Positions 12,847 to 13,736 of a stretch of DNA of 13,736 bases are shown piece by piece. This DNA comes from DATLYH01 sp035575035 (lineage in GTDB: Bacteria > Planctomycetota > Planctomycetia > Gemmatales > Gemmataceae). A program made the position numbers and the translations under genes. The stretch covers positions 1 to 13,736 of the forward strand of contig DATLYH010000170.1 in the NCBI GenBank assembly GCA_035575035.1, read 5' to 3'. A model generated the notes under the pieces. That model was given only the letters and a program-made list of their open reading frames with translations. It was not told the origin of the DNA and did no database searches. The stretch's first letter is position 1. Each line of letters opens with the position of its first letter.

Positions 12847-13736
12847 ATGGGTGTTGTGGAGCTGACCGCCTTTGTCGTGCGCATCCCGTTACGGAAGCCG
12901 ATCCGCCACGCCTCCCACACCCGGGCCGAGACCGACAACCTGGTGGTCCGCTGCGTGCTCGACGACCGCACTGAGGGCTACGGCGAAGGGGTGCCGCGCG
13001 AGTATGTCACCGGCGAAACCATCGACGCCGACATCGACCTGCTGCGCCGCAGCGACCTGGCCGCCCAGCTGGAGCGGTGCCGGGATTTCCCTCAGGCGGT
13101 CGCTCTGGCCGAGCGGCTGCGGCTGGCGCCGGTGCCGGGCGATGACCGCGGCTGTCTGGGGAACGCCGCCCGCTGCGCCGTGGAGCTGGCCATCCTTGAC
13201 GCCTACGGCCGGCGCTTCGGCGAGCCGCTCGCGGCTGTCACCCGCCTGCTGGCCCCCGAACTCTACCAACCCCGCCCCGAGGTCCGCTACAGCGGGGTCA
13301 TCCTGTCGGCGATCGGGTTCAAGCTGCGCCTCGCTTCCTGGCGGGCGCGAATCTATCGTTTCCGCCAGGTGAAGGTGAAGGTGGGCATCGCCGGGCAGGA
13401 CGATACCGCTCGGTTGCGGACCATCCGCGCCTGCATCGGGCATACGATCGATCTGCGGGTTGATGCCAACGAAGCCTGGTCGGCCGCCGAGGCTGTCGAG
13501 CGCATCCGCGCCCTGGAGCCGGCCCGGATCAGCGCGGTGGAGCAGCCGGTGCCTCATGCCGAGGTGGACACCCTAGCCGAGGTCCGCAAGCAGGTGGCGG
13601 TGCCGATCATGCTGGACGAGTCGTTGTGCAGCCTGGCGGACGCGGAACGGGCCGTGGCGATGGGCAGCTGTGATTTGTTCAACCTGCGGTTGTCGAAGTG
13701 CGGCGGCTTCATTCCGTCGCTGCGGCTGGCGCAGTT
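12847..13736 (+). CDS. Enolase-superfamily enzyme, muconate-lactonizing subgroup, probable dipeptide epimerase-like (3' end missing)
   Basis: The frame is open from ATG 12847 to the window edge: 296 residues of an expected 340-380, so about the last part of the barrel is missing. Residues 1-130 are the N-terminal capping domain (MGVVELTAFVVRIPLRKPIR, then HASHTRAETDNLVV and GYGEGVPREYVTGET). The barrel follows with the superfamily residues in place: the KxK pair K176 and K178 in VKVKVG, metal ligands D206 (in DANEAW), E232 (in VEQPVP) and D257 (in LDES), and K284 in LRLSKCGG on the opposite face. A lysine on both sides of the active site fits 1,1-proton-transfer enzymes such as L-Ala-D/L-Glu epimerase, o-succinylbenzoate synthase and N-acylamino-acid racemase, and muconate cycloisomerase. 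Dipeptide epimerase is my first choice, from the overall look. The specificity loop near the C-terminus lies outside the window, so the substrate is open. Cytoplasmic; transcribed away from the giant gene. Confidence 0.88.
   Translation, partial: MGVVELTAFVVRIPLRKPIRHASHTRAETDNLVVRCVLDDRTEGYGEGVPREYVTGETIDADIDLLRRSDLAAQLERCRDFPQAVALAERLRLAPVPGDDRGCLGNAARCAVELAILDAYGRRFGEPLAAVTRLLAPELYQPRPEVRYSGVILSAIGFKLRLASWRARIYRFRQVKVKVGIAGQDDTARLRTIRACIGHTIDLRVDANEAWSAAEAVERIRALEPARISAVEQPVPHAEVDTLAEVRKQVAVPIMLDESLCSLADAERAVAMGSCDLFNLRLSKCGGFIPSLRLAQ

Noticed and set aside
12889..13557. 222-codon minus-strand frame and a 166-codon plus-strand frame (12872-13372) over the epimerase-like gene
   Set aside because: The plus-strand frame starting at 12847 has all the enolase-superfamily catalytic motifs; the others are shadows of it.

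Overview
The window looks like GC-rich chromosomal DNA from a planctomycete, most likely of the Gemmata type. The main clue is the N-terminal motif LEFLEDRTLLA of a giant predicted surface protein, which marks exported planctomycete proteins. Very large proteins built from beta-propellers, P-domains and Ig-like repeats, and the palindromic intergenic repeats seen here, fit the same origin. The assignment rests on recognised patterns, not on a marker gene.

Layout: Positions 1-44 hold a palindromic repeat just downstream of the giant gene. Positions 45-11678 (minus strand) are one uninterrupted reading frame of 3877 codons. In protein order it carries a basic N-terminus with the export motif; an Asp-box beta-propeller split by a P-domain; a section where P-domains and two small glycine-rich modules sit inside Ig-like domains; a P-domain; a second, very long sortilin/VPS10-like propeller; an uninterrupted Ig-like domain; three cadherin-like domains; four tandem Big_3_5-like Ig repeats; and two final Ig-like domains. 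Positions 11679-12846 hold no convincing gene, only the 5' region of the giant gene and several families of REP-like hairpins. From 12847 to the window edge (plus strand) lies the 5' part of an enolase-superfamily gene (muconate-lactonizing subgroup, probably a dipeptide epimerase-like enzyme), cut off after 296 codons.

The two genes are divergent, about 1.2 kb apart, and nothing links them functionally. The giant protein has no catalytic domain I can recognise and is best read as a secreted or surface-bound, multivalent binding or adhesion protein. I found no RNA gene, CRISPR array, insertion sequence, integrase or defence system. The most unusual feature is the domain-within-domain nesting in the giant protein, where uninterrupted copies in the same chain serve as internal controls.
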